The notes beneath the pieces are model-generated. The model made no database searches and was not told the DNA's origin. It was given only the letters and a program-made list of their open reading frames with translations. The translations under genes and the position numbers were made by a program. A stretch of 64,000 bases of DNA from positions 33,269,288 through 33,333,287 of the forward strand of contig NC_079519.1 in the NCBI RefSeq assembly GCF_000801105.2, given 5' to 3'. Shown here piece by piece: positions 46,301 through 58,060 of the stretch (within the stretch, counting starts at the first letter, position 1; each line of letters opens with the position of its first letter). This DNA is from Raphanus sativus. Taxonomy: Eukaryota; Streptophyta; Magnoliopsida; Brassicales; Brassicaceae.

Positions 46301-47857
46301 GGGAAAATTCCTTAAAAATACACAGACTGAATTTCTTTTGCTGAAAAAATGCACGAACTTTTTTGGCTTCCCAAAAAATACACAAACTAATTTTGATTGT
46401 CTATAAAATACACGAACTTTTGAATTTTGAAGGTTTCACACCTCAATTTTAACGGTGTAAACAGTGACTAACAGAATAGTAAGACGCCGTTAGACACCGT
46501 TAACTCTGACTAAAAAGTTCATGTATTTTTTGGATAACCAAAATTAGTTCGTGTATTTTTCGGGAAGTCTAAAAAGTTCGTGTATTTTTTCAGCAAAGAA
46601 AATTTAGTATGTGTATTTTTAAGGAATTTTCATATGAAGTTTGGATATTTCATATCCTATTCAGATGCTAAATATCTTGACCCAATACAGATCCAAAATT
46701 TATATTTGTAAACTTTCGGTTTGGTTTTGGACCGAATATTTTCGGATCAGTTTCGATCCAAGTTTTTGAATCCGGCTAAAATATCTAGACCTAATCTTGA
46801 CATTTTAGCCGGATTCAAAAACTTGGATTGGAACTGACCCGAAAATATTCGGTCCAAAACCAAACCGAAAGTTTACAAATATTTGTTGGGTCCAAAACTC
46901 ATCTACTTGAAAGAATTGAAACCAAAAAGAACTGATCTGAATAGACATGGGCCTAATAAAATCGATACGAATAGATTCAATCCGACAAGATCTTTCTGCT
47001 AACAATTTTGTTATTATTTTTGCAACATTTTTTAGTTTTGTTTTTGTAACAGAAACATTTTTAATTAATATGAAACTTTCAATGTAAAATTTAGAGTTGT
47101 TTGTGAATTTTTAGATATATATGATAGATTTCGACTAAAGTGGACTCAACAAATATTTGTAAACTTTTGGTTTGGTTTTGGAGAGAATATTTTTGGGTTA
47201 GTTCTGATTCAAGTTTTTGAATCCGGTTAAAATGTTTAGCCGGATTCAAAAACTTGAATCAGAACTGACCCGGAAATATTCGGTCCAAAACCAAACCGAA
47301 AGTTTACAAATATAAAATTTCGGATATGTATCATGTGATAGAGAATGTGTTTTTTTTTCCAGGTCTTTGGGTCGGATTAGGGCCTTTTTTCCGGATCTGG
47401 ATCTTTCAGATCGAAAATATTTGGTCCAAAACCAAACCGAAAGTTTACAAATATAAAATTTTGGATATGTTTTGGGTCCAGATATTTAGCCTCTGAATAG
47501 TATATGAAATATCCAAACTTCATTTGAAAATTCCTTAAAAAATACACATACTAAATTTCCTTTGCTGAAAAAATACACGAACTTTTTAGGCTTCCCGAAA
47601 AATACACGAACTAATTTTGGTTGTCCAAAAAATACATGAACTTTTTAATCAGAGTTAACGGCGTCTAACGGCGTTTTACTATTCTGTTAGTCACTGTTTA
47701 CACCGTTAAAATCGAGGTGTGAAACCTTCAAAATTCAAAAGTTCGTGTATTTTATGGACAATCAAAATTAGTTTGTGTATTTTTTGGGAAGCCAAAAAAG
47801 TTCGTGTATTTTTTCAGCAAAAGAAATTCAGTCTGTGTATTTTTAAGGAATTTTCCC
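46301..47857. mobile_element. Foldback Mutator-like element with 10-bp target duplication
   Basis: The ends are GGGAAAATTCCTTAAAAATA and its inverse. The inverted arms run about 46301-46656 and 47501-47857. The flanks are TTTTGTCTTA on both sides (46291-46300 and 47858-47867), a perfect 10-bp duplication, in the 9-11 bp range of Mutator-like elements. Each arm is itself an imperfect palindrome of about 330 bp, so the whole looks like two small foldback elements bracketing a middle. The middle has five copies of a phrase containing TCGGTCCAAAACCAAACCGA in alternating orientation. No transposase is encoded. Confidence 0.88.
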
Positions 47858-47999
47858 TTTTGTCTTATGAATTTGTAAATAACTTATCTACAAGTAGAAA
47901 CCAACCAATCAATAGTCTTGGTCTTGAGACTTTTATTTTTAGCGTTGTAGTAGACTAAAGAATCAGTTTGTGATTCATAGTCTTAAGTCATATATATAC
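47858..47999. repeat. Continuation of the dispersed repeat array
   Basis: GAAACCAACC and ATAGTCTTGGTCTTGAGAC followed by TTTTATTTT and a TTGTAGTAGA-like phrase closely match 54488-54555. This shows that the array once continued across the position now held by the foldback element. Confidence 0.75.
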
Positions 48000-48001
48000 T
48001 A

Positions 48002-48230
48002 CTCCCTCTATTTTTCAATAAGTGTCATTTTAGAGTTGTGCACACGGATTAAGAAATCATTAAATTTTGTATATTTTCCATACAAAAACATCATTACCCA
48101 TACATCTCAACCAATAGAAAAAATAAAATGTAGAATAAAATTAATAAATTTTGCATTAAAATACTAAAACGATATTTATTTTGCAACGAAAAAAATCTCT
48201 ACAACAACACTTACTATGAAACAGAGGGAG
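48002..48230. mobile_element. Stowaway-type MITE
   Basis: The ends are CTCCCTCTATTTTTCA and, inverted, CTCCCTCTGTTTCATA. Similarity extends over about 34 bp (TAAGTGT and TAGAG shared). TA flanks both sides (48000-48001 and 48231-48232), the duplication made by Tc1/mariner-type transposases. It is 229 bp with no coding capacity. Confidence 0.88.
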
Positions 48231-48262
48231 TATTAAAGCAGAATCATATGAAGGATTCTAAT

Positions 48263-48398
48263 ATGACCAGTATAATTTTATGAAACATCATTTAATACTA
48301 TTAACTTATTTAGACGCGTATGTACGAAATATGACCAGTATAATTTTATGAAACATCATTTAATACTATTAAGTTATTTAGACGCGTATGTACGAAAT
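48263..48398. repeat. 68-bp tandem duplication
   Basis: Two adjacent copies begin ATGACCAGTATAATTTTATG at 48263 and 48331 and end TACGAAATAT. They differ by one base (AACTTATT versus AAGTTATT). Confidence 0.9.
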
Positions 48399-48964
48399 AT
48401 ATAATACAAAATTTACAAGTGGAATACAAATGTGTGTGTGGCATCTCCAAGGTTTTATAGTTTAGTCAGTTGATGCATGAACTTTTGTGTAATTATTAGT
48501 TCTTACAATATTATTGTCTTCTACTATCACATATTGATATGAACGTTCTAATCTATATTATAATAGGGGAGTATCACTCCTGTCTATGTGACACGTGGCA
48601 TTTTTTAGTTAATAGGCTGTGTTTTTTTGGGCTTTTAACATGGGTTTCACTTTGTATTATGTCTGTTAAATTTTCTGTCTTCTGGCCCATCGCTGATCAG
48701 ATCTTCCCTACGGTTTGTCGATTATTTTTTTTTTTCTGATCGCTCTCAATCTCTCTTCCTCTTCCTCTTCCTCTTCCTCTTCCGTTCATCTGCAGTTATG
48801 GTGTTCATTAACACTCAACTGGGAACTTCTTCTGTGGACGAAACGATTCTGTCTTCCGTAACGTTTCTCTGATCCTTATATATAGAGTTCTCGAGGTTAG
48901 CTCCCAACCCTTTTCTGTTGATTTCTCATAGCATCGTTTTCATCATTTTGATACTCTTGCAAAA

Positions 48965-50248
48965 ATGACTTCACCAGCCGTCTTCGCCGCCGTCCCTGCC
49001 GTCGCCCCCGTCTCTGTCGTGACCGCCGTCACCTCCGCCGCCGCCGCCGTCCCATACACCACCTTCGACTCACTCCGACTCGGCAGGACCGCCCAATCTC
49101 TGGTTGGTAGACTCATCCGATTCTGGGATGCTAAGGATATCGATAAGAACGGGGAACTTTTGGGAATAACCCTTCTACTGCTTGATGAGAACGTGATGTT
49201 CCTCTCTGATTGTTAGATTATAGATTCAGAAATATGATTATGATTCCGTAATGTTAACCTGGTAATTCTGATTTCGTTTCTGTAAACTACTCATTATGAC
49301 TTTTTGAATTTTTTTTTTGTTAGAATTTTGTATGAGAAGTTGTTGATAATCTTTTGTATCCACAGGACTCGGTGATACACGGTTTCATCCCTGCTAACCG
49401 GGTCAGCCATTACCGGGCATCACTGGAGTCCGGTTCAATTGTCAGATTGGAGTGCTTTGAGGTTGCAAGAGTGTCCCATATGTATAAGGTCACTGAACAT
49501 CAGTTCGTGATTCGATTCCTTCCTTCAACACGAATGGTTGGAGTCCAAGTGGGTGGTCCTGTGATCAAAACCATACATGGTGAGGCGTATTGGCCATCTG
49601 CAAGTTCTTGCCAATACTAACTTGGAGCTTCCGGGTTTGTTGTTTTTTGTATTGCTGCTTTAGTTGCATCATCACAAACTGTTTCTTAAATATTTTAAAC
49701 TCTGCAGATGTTGTAGGAGAGATCCGCTCGGTGCAGGGTTCTGATCTGGAGAACAACGCAGACACGAGCAGGATTGTTGTCCTTCTCCTGATCGAACCGT
49801 AAGTTATTCTGAAGTTTTATATTCTCTCAGGTTGTGAAGCATGTCATGTTTTAAAATTTTAATGCTGTTGTGATGTCTCTCTCTGAAATTATTGTTCTGT
49901 TGTGTTGTCTGAGTGTTGGCTTCATAGATCTTCGGTTCTGTTGCTATTACAGGGCTGTAACCGTTTACGTGTCGTTACGGGATGATGATGCATCAAGCTT
50001 CAGGGGTTTTTTGAAGGTTGCGGATAGGTCCCAGTCTGTTATGTTGGTGACCTCGGTTAGTCCTAAGCTGTTTGGAGGTAAAAAAAATAGTATGCTCATC
50101 TTCTAATTGATTTAGCGGTGAGTATATTTTATTCCCCACTTGACATGGTTTTCTAAAAATAAACAGGGAACCTGTACTTGAATTCCACCCAAGGAACTAG
50201 GTTCTTTTTTGACACCAGCCTTCCTGAGATAGCAGAGTTTGTGAGCAG
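48965..50248 (+). CDS. RPA1-like single-strand DNA-binding protein (DUF223 OB-fold), decayed 3' end
   Basis: Five exons (48965-49192, 49366-49579, 49708-49798, 49953-50077, 50167-50248) join in frame. The N-terminus is Ala/Val-rich (MTSPAVFAAVPAV). It is followed by LRLGRTAQSLVGRLIRFWDA, LLGITLLLLDEN, DSVIHGFIPANRVSHYRASL and FVIRFLPSTRM. These are the first OB fold of the plant replication-protein-A-like family, here with the DUF223 pattern. DVVGEIRSVQGSD and VSLRDDDASSF begin the second OB fold, and LYLNSTQGTRFFF with FVSR ends it. Beyond 50248 the homologous region (to about 50996) has stops in all frames I followed, and the zinc-ribbon third fold is missing. Full-length family members are much longer. 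RPA-like genes are common passengers of plant Helitrons. Probably a truncated passenger. Confidence 0.7.
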
Positions 50249-52364
50249 GTAAAGATCAAACTTAATTAATATGATGCAACAACTGTAACTTAATGAAGTT
50301 ACCAAAAAAGAATTTTGAAGAAGAAAGAGTTTGCTTTTGTGGAAAGGTCTAATGAACTCTCTGGGAAGAAAGCTGGGGATCGAGAGAATACTGAACAGTT
50401 CCTAACTTCAATGCTTGGAGATGATTGCGAGCTTAGCATGGCTGTTGTTATAGCTGTGGTATGTGAGTTAATAAATAACTGAATGTGCCACATGAGGAGA
50501 GACTTAGTTGTTTAACATGAGAGTATCTCTTTTTTTGCAGGTTAATGTGGCTTGATGTCTACATGGTAAGCAGATTGTCTTGAGACTTACACGGGGCAGT
50601 ATTTGTATATTGACAGGAGAAGGCTTCTGAAATAGCAGGTTAATGTGACTACGATGTCTACATGGTAAGCAGATTTTCTCACTGGAAGTTTATTTTTTTT
50701 ATATTACTGGTTTACTGCAACAGTTTCATGGCTTCTTATGCAGTGTTATGGAAGTATTATATTGTGAAAAATGGATGGAAACCCATGGAAAAGTTGTCAT
50801 GATTTCTTGTCCATATGTTTGTTGTTTGACAATCACGTTCATTTATCTCAGGACGGTGAGAACACTCTTCCAAGCAATGAAGTTAACGTACGATTAGAAG
50901 CATCACCTTCGGGGCTATCTGTTTTGGGAGACAAGGGCAGCGAGGTTTCTGCTACAGCAGATCCTCCAGAGATTTGCAGACGCTCATAACAACCGCAAGT
51001 GCCGTCCTGAGTGATTGGGATTATCTATTCCTATCAGCCCATCAACCGTCTTTTCTATGCGTTTTAAAAGTTACTACTATCTTTGTTTTCATTTTAAACT
51101 TTGGATGTTTTCTCCTTGCAAGTTTTCTTAATGTTCGGATATTTTATTTGCGTTTGTTTTATTAATGAAATGTTGACGGGTTCTAACTCATACAAGATTT
51201 GCCAGTAGTGTATTGATTTAACTTTGACAATTTTCTTCCCATGAATAAAAAAGACCGTCTAACCTTCTAAACACAAATAAAAACAATTACTCTACGCATG
51301 TTTATTTTAAAAACGGTGGGATAGCATTAACTAACCTACACATGCTTTCATCATTCACTTTATAAATAGAGACGAAAAAAACTGTGGCCACTTCCCCAAC
51401 AACGAACAAAAAAAGAGCACGACCACCTCACCGTTTACTCATCATCTCACAACAGTCAAATTCAAGGTCCAGCTTTATTGAAGCTCAAGCATTTAAAACC
51501 CTCTTTTAACCTAAATCTTTATATTGACCTAATCACTATACCAAATACTTAGTGAATCAATAGCAGTATACTACAGAAGCACTATGCTGAAAAAATTTTA
51601 TGCTTACTAATTTTTTTAATAAAATGATTGATAAAACAGTAGTATTATACAATATTAAAATTATCATAAAAGTTATTATATAATATATTTATTTTAAAAT
51701 AATATATATTAAATTAGATTATATATTAACAATATATTTGTTATTAAAATAATGAATCTTATTTAGTTATATAAAATAAATTAAATTTTAAATGTCAAAT
51801 ATTATTACTTTTTAAATTTTATTTTAGATATGAAAATAATTTTTAATATTATAAAATAAAATAATTTAATTCTATATAATTTATATATAAATTCTCGAAA
51901 TTAACTTAATACATTTTTTAAGAAAATACTAACATTAATAATTGACGACCAGTTTAGTACTAATCTATATTCTCGAAATTAATAATGGGTAAAATAAGTT
52001 TAAATTATATTTGTTGCTCGAATCAATTTTTAATTTAAATTAAACAGTTTTAATACGTTTACCTTTTCTTTTTAAAATATATATACTTACAACTACTTAC
52101 ATACACACATGCCCATAAACATAATCTCATGAAGTTGAAAGCCTAATAAAACTATCGGGCAATAATTTTTTCAAATTTTTTTTTTTTTGAAAAACACAAC
52201 CCATATGAATTCTAAGCAATTTTTATATCAACTAAACTAAAATTCTGTGCTTTAAAATGTTCCATTCATCACCATTATAGACAACACGAAACACAAACAT
52301 TTCAGAAAATAAACTCGACAACAACGATCTACAAAACTACTTAACGCATCAACTCCGAACCTGG
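50249..52364. other. Decayed 3' part of RPA-like gene and AT-rich interior
   Basis: 50340-50460 and 50860-50996 look like frame-shifted exon remnants of the same family. AGGTTAATGTG with GATGTCTACATGGTAAGCAG occurs twice (about 50539-50575 and 50637-50673), a local duplication of about 98 bp spacing. From 51180 to 52360 the DNA is strongly AT-rich with no recognised features. Confidence 0.4.
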
Positions 52365-52395
52365 CCCCGCGCTTGCGCGGGGGCTATGCCACTTG

Positions 52396-53626
52396 TATGT
52401 ATTATAACATTCATGATATATATAACTTGTATGTATGTGTTCATAGTTTAAAGTAGATCAAAACATTCATGATACCAAGTATTATATATGTCTGTCCTTC
52501 GAATAAACAAAATATCAAAATTCTTATATAAAACAAATATTAAGTTATAACATCTTAACTATTTTAAATTATTAAACCCACCAATACTACAAATATACTA
52601 TAACTACACGTCTAACAAAATTGATATCGGATTGTTTTAAAACACACAACTTGAAAATCTAAAAAAATAATGAAATATTCTGAAACCTTTTTCGAAAAAA
52701 ACAATTCTTTAAATATCTGACAAACAATTTTCAAAGAAAAAACAGTATCTACACCAAATTTTATAGTTTTACCTTTAAAACAATGTAAAATTTTGGTTGT
52801 TGAACCGATTTTTTAGGTAATATATTCCCATAAATTTTTAAATTTCTTTTTTTTTTTTACAAAAAGAGGATCCAGAATGTGCGTGGAAAATTTGAAATGT
52901 GCCACTAAAATTTAAACACACTATCTTTAAAAAAATCTAAACAAAAATAATAAAATATTCTGAAACCTATTTTTGAAAACCAATTGTTTAAATATCTAAC
53001 AAACAATTTTTTAAAATAATATATTTACAACCAATATTATAGTCTATACGAAAAACACACATATATATTTAGGTAACATATTCCCATGAATTTTTTTATT
53101 AAAATTTAAAATGAATAATATCTAAACTATGCGCTTTAGTACTTATCTCAATTGAGTTTAAATGCTTTAAAAATGTTTCTCTATTTTACGGCATATTAGT
53201 TACAAAACTATAACAAAAAGTTATTATGAATAATATGTTGTTAAAGAAATATCTATTGGTAATCGGCATCTTGCCTATAATTGTTACAAAAACATATGTT
53301 TTTGATTTATATGGCTGTCAATATAGATCATTTTTCTTCTCAAAAACAATTCATGTAAAATTTGCAATATTATATTTATTATATTCACAATACAAATTAT
53401 GATGATCTAATATACTTACGAAATGAGGATTCAGGGTTTGGTTGAAAAGTGAAAACCTATGAAAAGTGTCACTAAGATTTGGTCAAAACCTATAGACTTT
53501 CACTAATTTATTTTTTCTCAATTATTTTGTTCCAAATAAAAATATTTAATAATATACTAAGAAAAATCAAAATATTAATTCATATTCAACTTTGTTTATA
53601 ACCTAAATAAATCTCGTATTTTTAAA
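52396..53626. other. AT-rich segment between two Helitron-like 3' ends
   Basis: There is no coding capacity. AAAATATTCTGAAACC with CAAACAATTTT phrases occur twice (about 52668-52735 and 52949-53010), a diverged internal duplication. This segment probably belongs to the element that ends at 53643. Confidence 0.4.
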
Positions 53627-53643
53627 CGCGGGTCAAAATCTAG
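53612..53643 (+). mobile_element. Second Helitron-like 3' terminus
   Basis: CGCGGGTCAAAATCTAG (53627-53643) is identical to the last 17 bases of the complete Helitron at 5722-6360, and T follows. The left half of the hairpin (CTCGTATTTTTAAA) has decayed. The matching 5' end is not certain. It could be the TC at 48552 or lie inside the AT-rich interior. Confidence 0.6.
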
Positions 53644-53659
53644 TAACTTTTAAAGCAGT

Positions 53660-55490
53660 TGGTTGTTTCTTTCCATCCAACGAATTGAAACCCAATCATA
53701 GTGTAAGCCTTGTGGTAAAGTAGAGCCATTACTCATTAGTCAATGTCTAAAGACTGCACAAGGTGTGGGTAGTTTTTCCATCCAATTAGTCAAAATCGAC
53801 CATAAGGTTTTTGTCTACAGACCTGTTCAGTTTTAACTTTTCAATTTCATAGTCCTTGTCTTAAAGACTTTTTTGTATATGTTAGCCGTTATTCAACCCA
53901 GTGAGTTAAAACCGAGCCATCTCGTCTTTGTCATAAGAATGTTCTAACTAAGCCGTAAGTTCTTTTTTTTCATCCAACATGTTAAATCGAGCTATATATA
54001 TTCTTTCTAAGACTTCTCTAAGCCGTGGGAAGTTTATTTCCTACAACAAGTCAAAATTTAAGTCATCTTGTCTTTGTCTTAAGACGGCTCAAAGCCATGG
54101 ATTATTCTTTTCATCTATAAAGTCAAAATCGAGCCTTCTTGCCTTTGTCTAATAACCTGCTCAGAGCCTTGGGTACATTTTCGCCATGCAATAAGCAATA
54201 TAGTCTCTGTAAAAAGACATGCTCAAAGCCGTGGGTACTTTTTTTCATCCAACAAGCAACCTAGTCTCTGTCTGAAGACATGCTCAAAGCCGTGAGTACT
54301 TTCCTTCATCGACACAAGCAACATAGTCTCTGTGTCTAAAGACATGATCAAAGCCGTGGGTACAGTATCCCTTTGTGATTCATGATCTTTGTATAAAGAC
54401 CTAGAAGCCGCGGTGGGTAAAGTATCCTTTTGTGATTCATGATCTTTTGACTATTGTAACCTGTTGGTCCTTTTATCCATCCAAGAAGCAGAAACCAACC
54501 CATAGTCTTGGTCTTGACTCTTGAGACTTTTATTTTAAACCTTGTAATAGAGTAAGTAAAAAAAACAACTTTTGATTTCATAGTCTTTTAAATCATAACC
54601 TTTTTAAGCAGTTGCTCGTTTACTTTCATCCAACGAGTTGAAACCAATCATAGTGTAAGCCTTGTGGTCAAGCTAGCGAAGATTATGTTCTCAATTTATA
54701 AACTCTGTCTTGACAGCTTTTTTCATCTGTTGGTCGTTCATTCCATCCAACAATTTCAAAACTAACGCATTACAGTCTTTGTGGCAAGATTTTTTTAGAC
54801 TGTTTGGTTTTTACCATCGATCCAACAAAGTCAAAAACAGATCTAAAGTCTTTGTCTAGAGGCTTGTCTAAGCCATATGGTGAAGGAATCTGTTTTCCTA
54901 TAAGCCGTAGGCAGTTTATTTCCTCCAACAAGTCAAAATCAGGTCATCTTGTCTTTGTCTTAAGACAGCTCAAAGCCATAGATTATTTTTCGTCTATAAA
55001 GTCGAAATCGAGCCTTCTTGCCTTTGGCTAAGAACTGCTCAAAGCCATGGGTACATTTCTTCACCAAACAAGACACGCTCAAAGCCGAGGGTACTTCTTA
55101 AGAAGCAACATAGTCTCTGTCTCAAGGCACGCCCAAAGCCGCGTCGGTACTTTTCTTCATCAAACAAGCAACAGAGTCTCTGTCTAAAGACATGTTCAAA
55201 CCTGTGTGTACATTTATTCATCCAACAAAAAACATAGTCTCTGTCTAAAGACATGCTCAGCGCCGTAGGTACATTCCTTCATCCAACAAGCAACATATAG
55301 TCTGTGTCTAAAGACATGCTTAAAGCCATGGGTACTTTTCTACATCGATCCAACAGGCAACATAGTCTCTTTCTAAAGACATGCTCAAACCCGTGGGTAC
55401 TTTCCGTCATCTAAAAAGTAAAAAGAAAAACAGTTTCCACTTTCATAGTTGTCTTTAAGACTGTCTTAAGCCGTGGGTAGTGGAAAACTG
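53660..55490. repeat. Degenerate tandem array, ~60-75 bp period
   Basis: About 22 occurrences of an AAAGCCGTGGGTAC-like phrase recur every 60-75 bp. They alternate with CATCCAACAAG and a potential small stem, GTCTCTGTCTAAAGAC or GTCTTTGTCTTAAGAC. A longer block (about 54003-54175) is repeated at about 54895-55055, so there is a higher-order structure. No protein frame is maintained. The repeat family also appears at 46110-46300 and 47858-47999. I do not know the family. Confidence 0.85.
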
Positions 55491-56370
55491 ATTATTAGAA
55501 TCTGGACAATGTCCCCAAATAAGAAATTTACAGAACACTATTAGATCATGCTAATGATATTTTTGGGTCTGAAAATAAAAACGAAAACATAACCCAAGCG
55601 TAGACGGAGATGCATGATCTTATCATGTCGTCTTATGGATATAGTCATATAGATAATAATGGAAAGCCACATTTCTTATTTTAGATCGATATTACGTAAT
55701 TAATTTATATTATTGAATTTTTGTATGGCATTGGTACGTGATTAGACCCAATAACTCGTGACTGAAAGTATTATAGTTCTTCGTTTATCCCAAAAGGTAT
55801 ATGACCCATGAATCTTGAATATATATACACGGCAAGCCCCCTTGCTATATTTATTACGAGATTCTTGAATAATATGGTCATCAATATAGATTATGAAAAC
55901 GAGAGAATCAATTTGAATCTATTATTAGTTATACAAATAATCTATTAAGATCTGCTTTTTGCGCATGGTTAAACTATTAGTACAATATTAAAATTACTAA
56001 AAATTCATGAAGATCTCACAGTAAATATGCAAAAATCAATACAAAATAAGCATCGGTAAATATGATAAGATAGTCCAGTGAAAAATTTAGTAAATAGTCT
56101 TTTGTTAAGAAAGAGTAAAAGTCAAAAGAAAATTTGAAAAATTTTCATTGCGACACATAGGTAACATGACATACTTGTAAATAATTTACTTTTATAAGGT
56201 TTTTTGTTTCTTCTTTAATAATCAAGGGATTTTGTGTATTCTTTTGATCGAAATACAACAATCGAATTCCAATGATCTTGAATCTACAACTATAAATTTG
56301 CTGGTTTCTTCACCCGACCATTATTACTTGTTAATATTCTTAAAGTATCTGAACAAATAGTTTTCCATTT
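55491..56370. other. Spacer, nothing recognised
   Basis: AT-rich, without gene or repeat boundary that I can support. Confidence 0.45.
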
Positions 56371-57670
56371 GGGAAAATCGCATAAAAAACCTCAAAGTAT
56401 CACTTACTAACACTTTAAACCTTTAAGGTTTTTCACTAACACTTTTAACTTTCAAAGTGACATTTGTATTATAAAAAACCTCCAAAGCAAAAAGTTGACC
56501 GGTTGAGCAGGTAATTTTTCAAAAATAATTATTTAATTAATAAAAAATAAAATAAATAAATCCAAAAATAAATAAAAATCGAAACTTTTAATAAAAGTTA
56601 CAAAAATGAAAAAAAAAATTTAGAAAATTAAATAAATATTTTTAAAATTAAATAATTTTCTAAAATATTAATAAAATAAAAATAACTAAAAAATTAATAA
56701 TAAGTAAGATTAAATTTAAATAGAGAAGAACTACATAAAAAGTTAACAATTTTTTTAGAAAATGGAAAAGAGATTCAAAATTCAAAATTCACTAGTGACG
56801 ATGATGGTTTCTCACATAACCATTAATAATGACGATAACTTTCATATCTTCAATGATAGTTTCCAACATCATCGTTAAAAATGACAGAAATTTTTTTTTC
56901 AAACTTTTGAATTTTCATTTTTTAAAAAATATATGAATTTTTTATTTTTCCGTTTTTAATTTGATCTCATTTATTTTTGAATTTTAATTTTCTAAATATT
57001 AATTAATTTCTTATTAATTTTCTAATTTTATGATTTTTATTTAATTTATGATTATTTTACTAACTAAATAATATTTTAAGTAATATTATTTAATAAGTAA
57101 AATAAACAAAAAAATATCAGAAAATTGAAAAAAAAACAATAAAATTTAATAAAAACTCATAAATTAAATAAAAATCAGAAACTATCATTGTCACTAATGA
57201 TGATATGATATATTTTGGAAAAAATATTATAATTAAAAAAAAACTATTTTGAATTTGAATTTTCTATTTTTTTTTTTAATTGAACTTTTTATTTAGTTAT
57301 TCTCTATTTAAATTTAATCTTATTTATTATTAAAATTTTAGTTATTTTTATTTTGTTAAAATTTCGGAAAATTATTTAATTTTATAAAATTTTAATTTAA
57401 TTTTTATTATGATTTGATTTTTGTGAATTTTATTAAAAGTTTCAATTTTTATTTATTATTTGAATTTATTTATATATTTATTTTGTTTATTTTATTAATT
57501 AAATAATTATTTTTGAAAAATTACCTGCTGAACATAGTCAACCTTTTGCTTTGAGAGTTTTTATTATACAAAAGTCACTTTGAAGGTTAAAAGTGTTAGT
57601 GAAAAAGCTTCAAAGTTTAAACTAAAGTGCTAGTAAATGACACTTTGAAGATTTTTTATGCGATTTTCCC
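56371..57670. mobile_element. Second foldback Mutator-like element
   Basis: It starts GGGAAAATCGCATAAAAAAC and ends with the inverse (GCGATTTTCCC at 57660-57670). The inverted arms are long: CTCAAAGT, TAACACTTT, AAAAGTTGAC and the AATAATTATTTAATTAAT stretch have mirrored partners at 57490-57650. The AT-rich middle contains further inverted pieces. It shares the GGGAAAAT terminus with the element at 46301. The duplication is unclear: GTTTTCCATTT on the left and GTTTTCTTTTA on the right match partly, and a 20-bp phrase (TTAAAGTATCTGA) flanks both sides. No protein is encoded. Confidence 0.75.
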
Positions 57671-57838
57671 GTTTTCTTTTAAAGTATCTGAGCAAATATA
57701 ATGTTGATATTTTATCAAAACTTAAGTCATCAAATAAGAGTTTAAATAATAAATAAAACTAAATCAGATACGAAATGAGAGTATCTATAGTCAAATGAAA
57801 ACACAAATTCTCATTTTTAAACTTTCTAAAAATTCCAC

Positions 57839-57871
<33 letters not shown>

Positions 57872-58060
57872 CTTTGAAAATGTACCAATAAAGAGCTGGG
57901 TTTTCAAGTTTTGAATCTTGAGTTTTTTATATAAATCAAAATATTTAATATTAAAATAATAATAAAATCACTCTTGACAGTAATATATCAGTTTAGTACA
58001 ATTTTAATGTGATTCCACCTGAAAATGTCAACATCATTACAAAAATCTAAGAAAACTTCC
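57671..58060. other. Spacer with an AT microsatellite
   Basis: The dinucleotide run (AT)n occupies about 57845-57871. Nothing else is recognised. Confidence 0.6.

Larger units (their letters stand above)
48552..52395 (+). mobile_element. Probable Helitron carrying an RPA-like gene
   Basis: The proposed 5' end reads TCTATATTATAATAGGGG and is followed by TATGTGACACGTGGCA, as in many mustard-family Helitrons. The proposed 3' end has a perfect 8-bp GC stem (CCCCGCGC-TT-GCGCGGGG, 52365-52382), a nine-base spacer and CTTG (52392-52395), one base from the CTAG consensus. The flanks are A (48551) and T (52396). It would be a 3.8-kb element carrying the OB-fold gene at 48965. No Rep/helicase is present, so it would be non-autonomous. 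A competing end is the CTAG at 53640-53643. The pairing of ends is inferred. Confidence 0.5.

Noticed and set aside
46113..46385. 90-codon minus-strand frame at the foldback boundary
   Set aside because: It spans the junction between the repeat array and the inserted element, so it cannot be an ancestral gene, and it has no domain.
56371..57670. LTR retrotransposon
   Set aside because: The ends are inverted, not direct, and there is no primer-binding site or polypurine tract.
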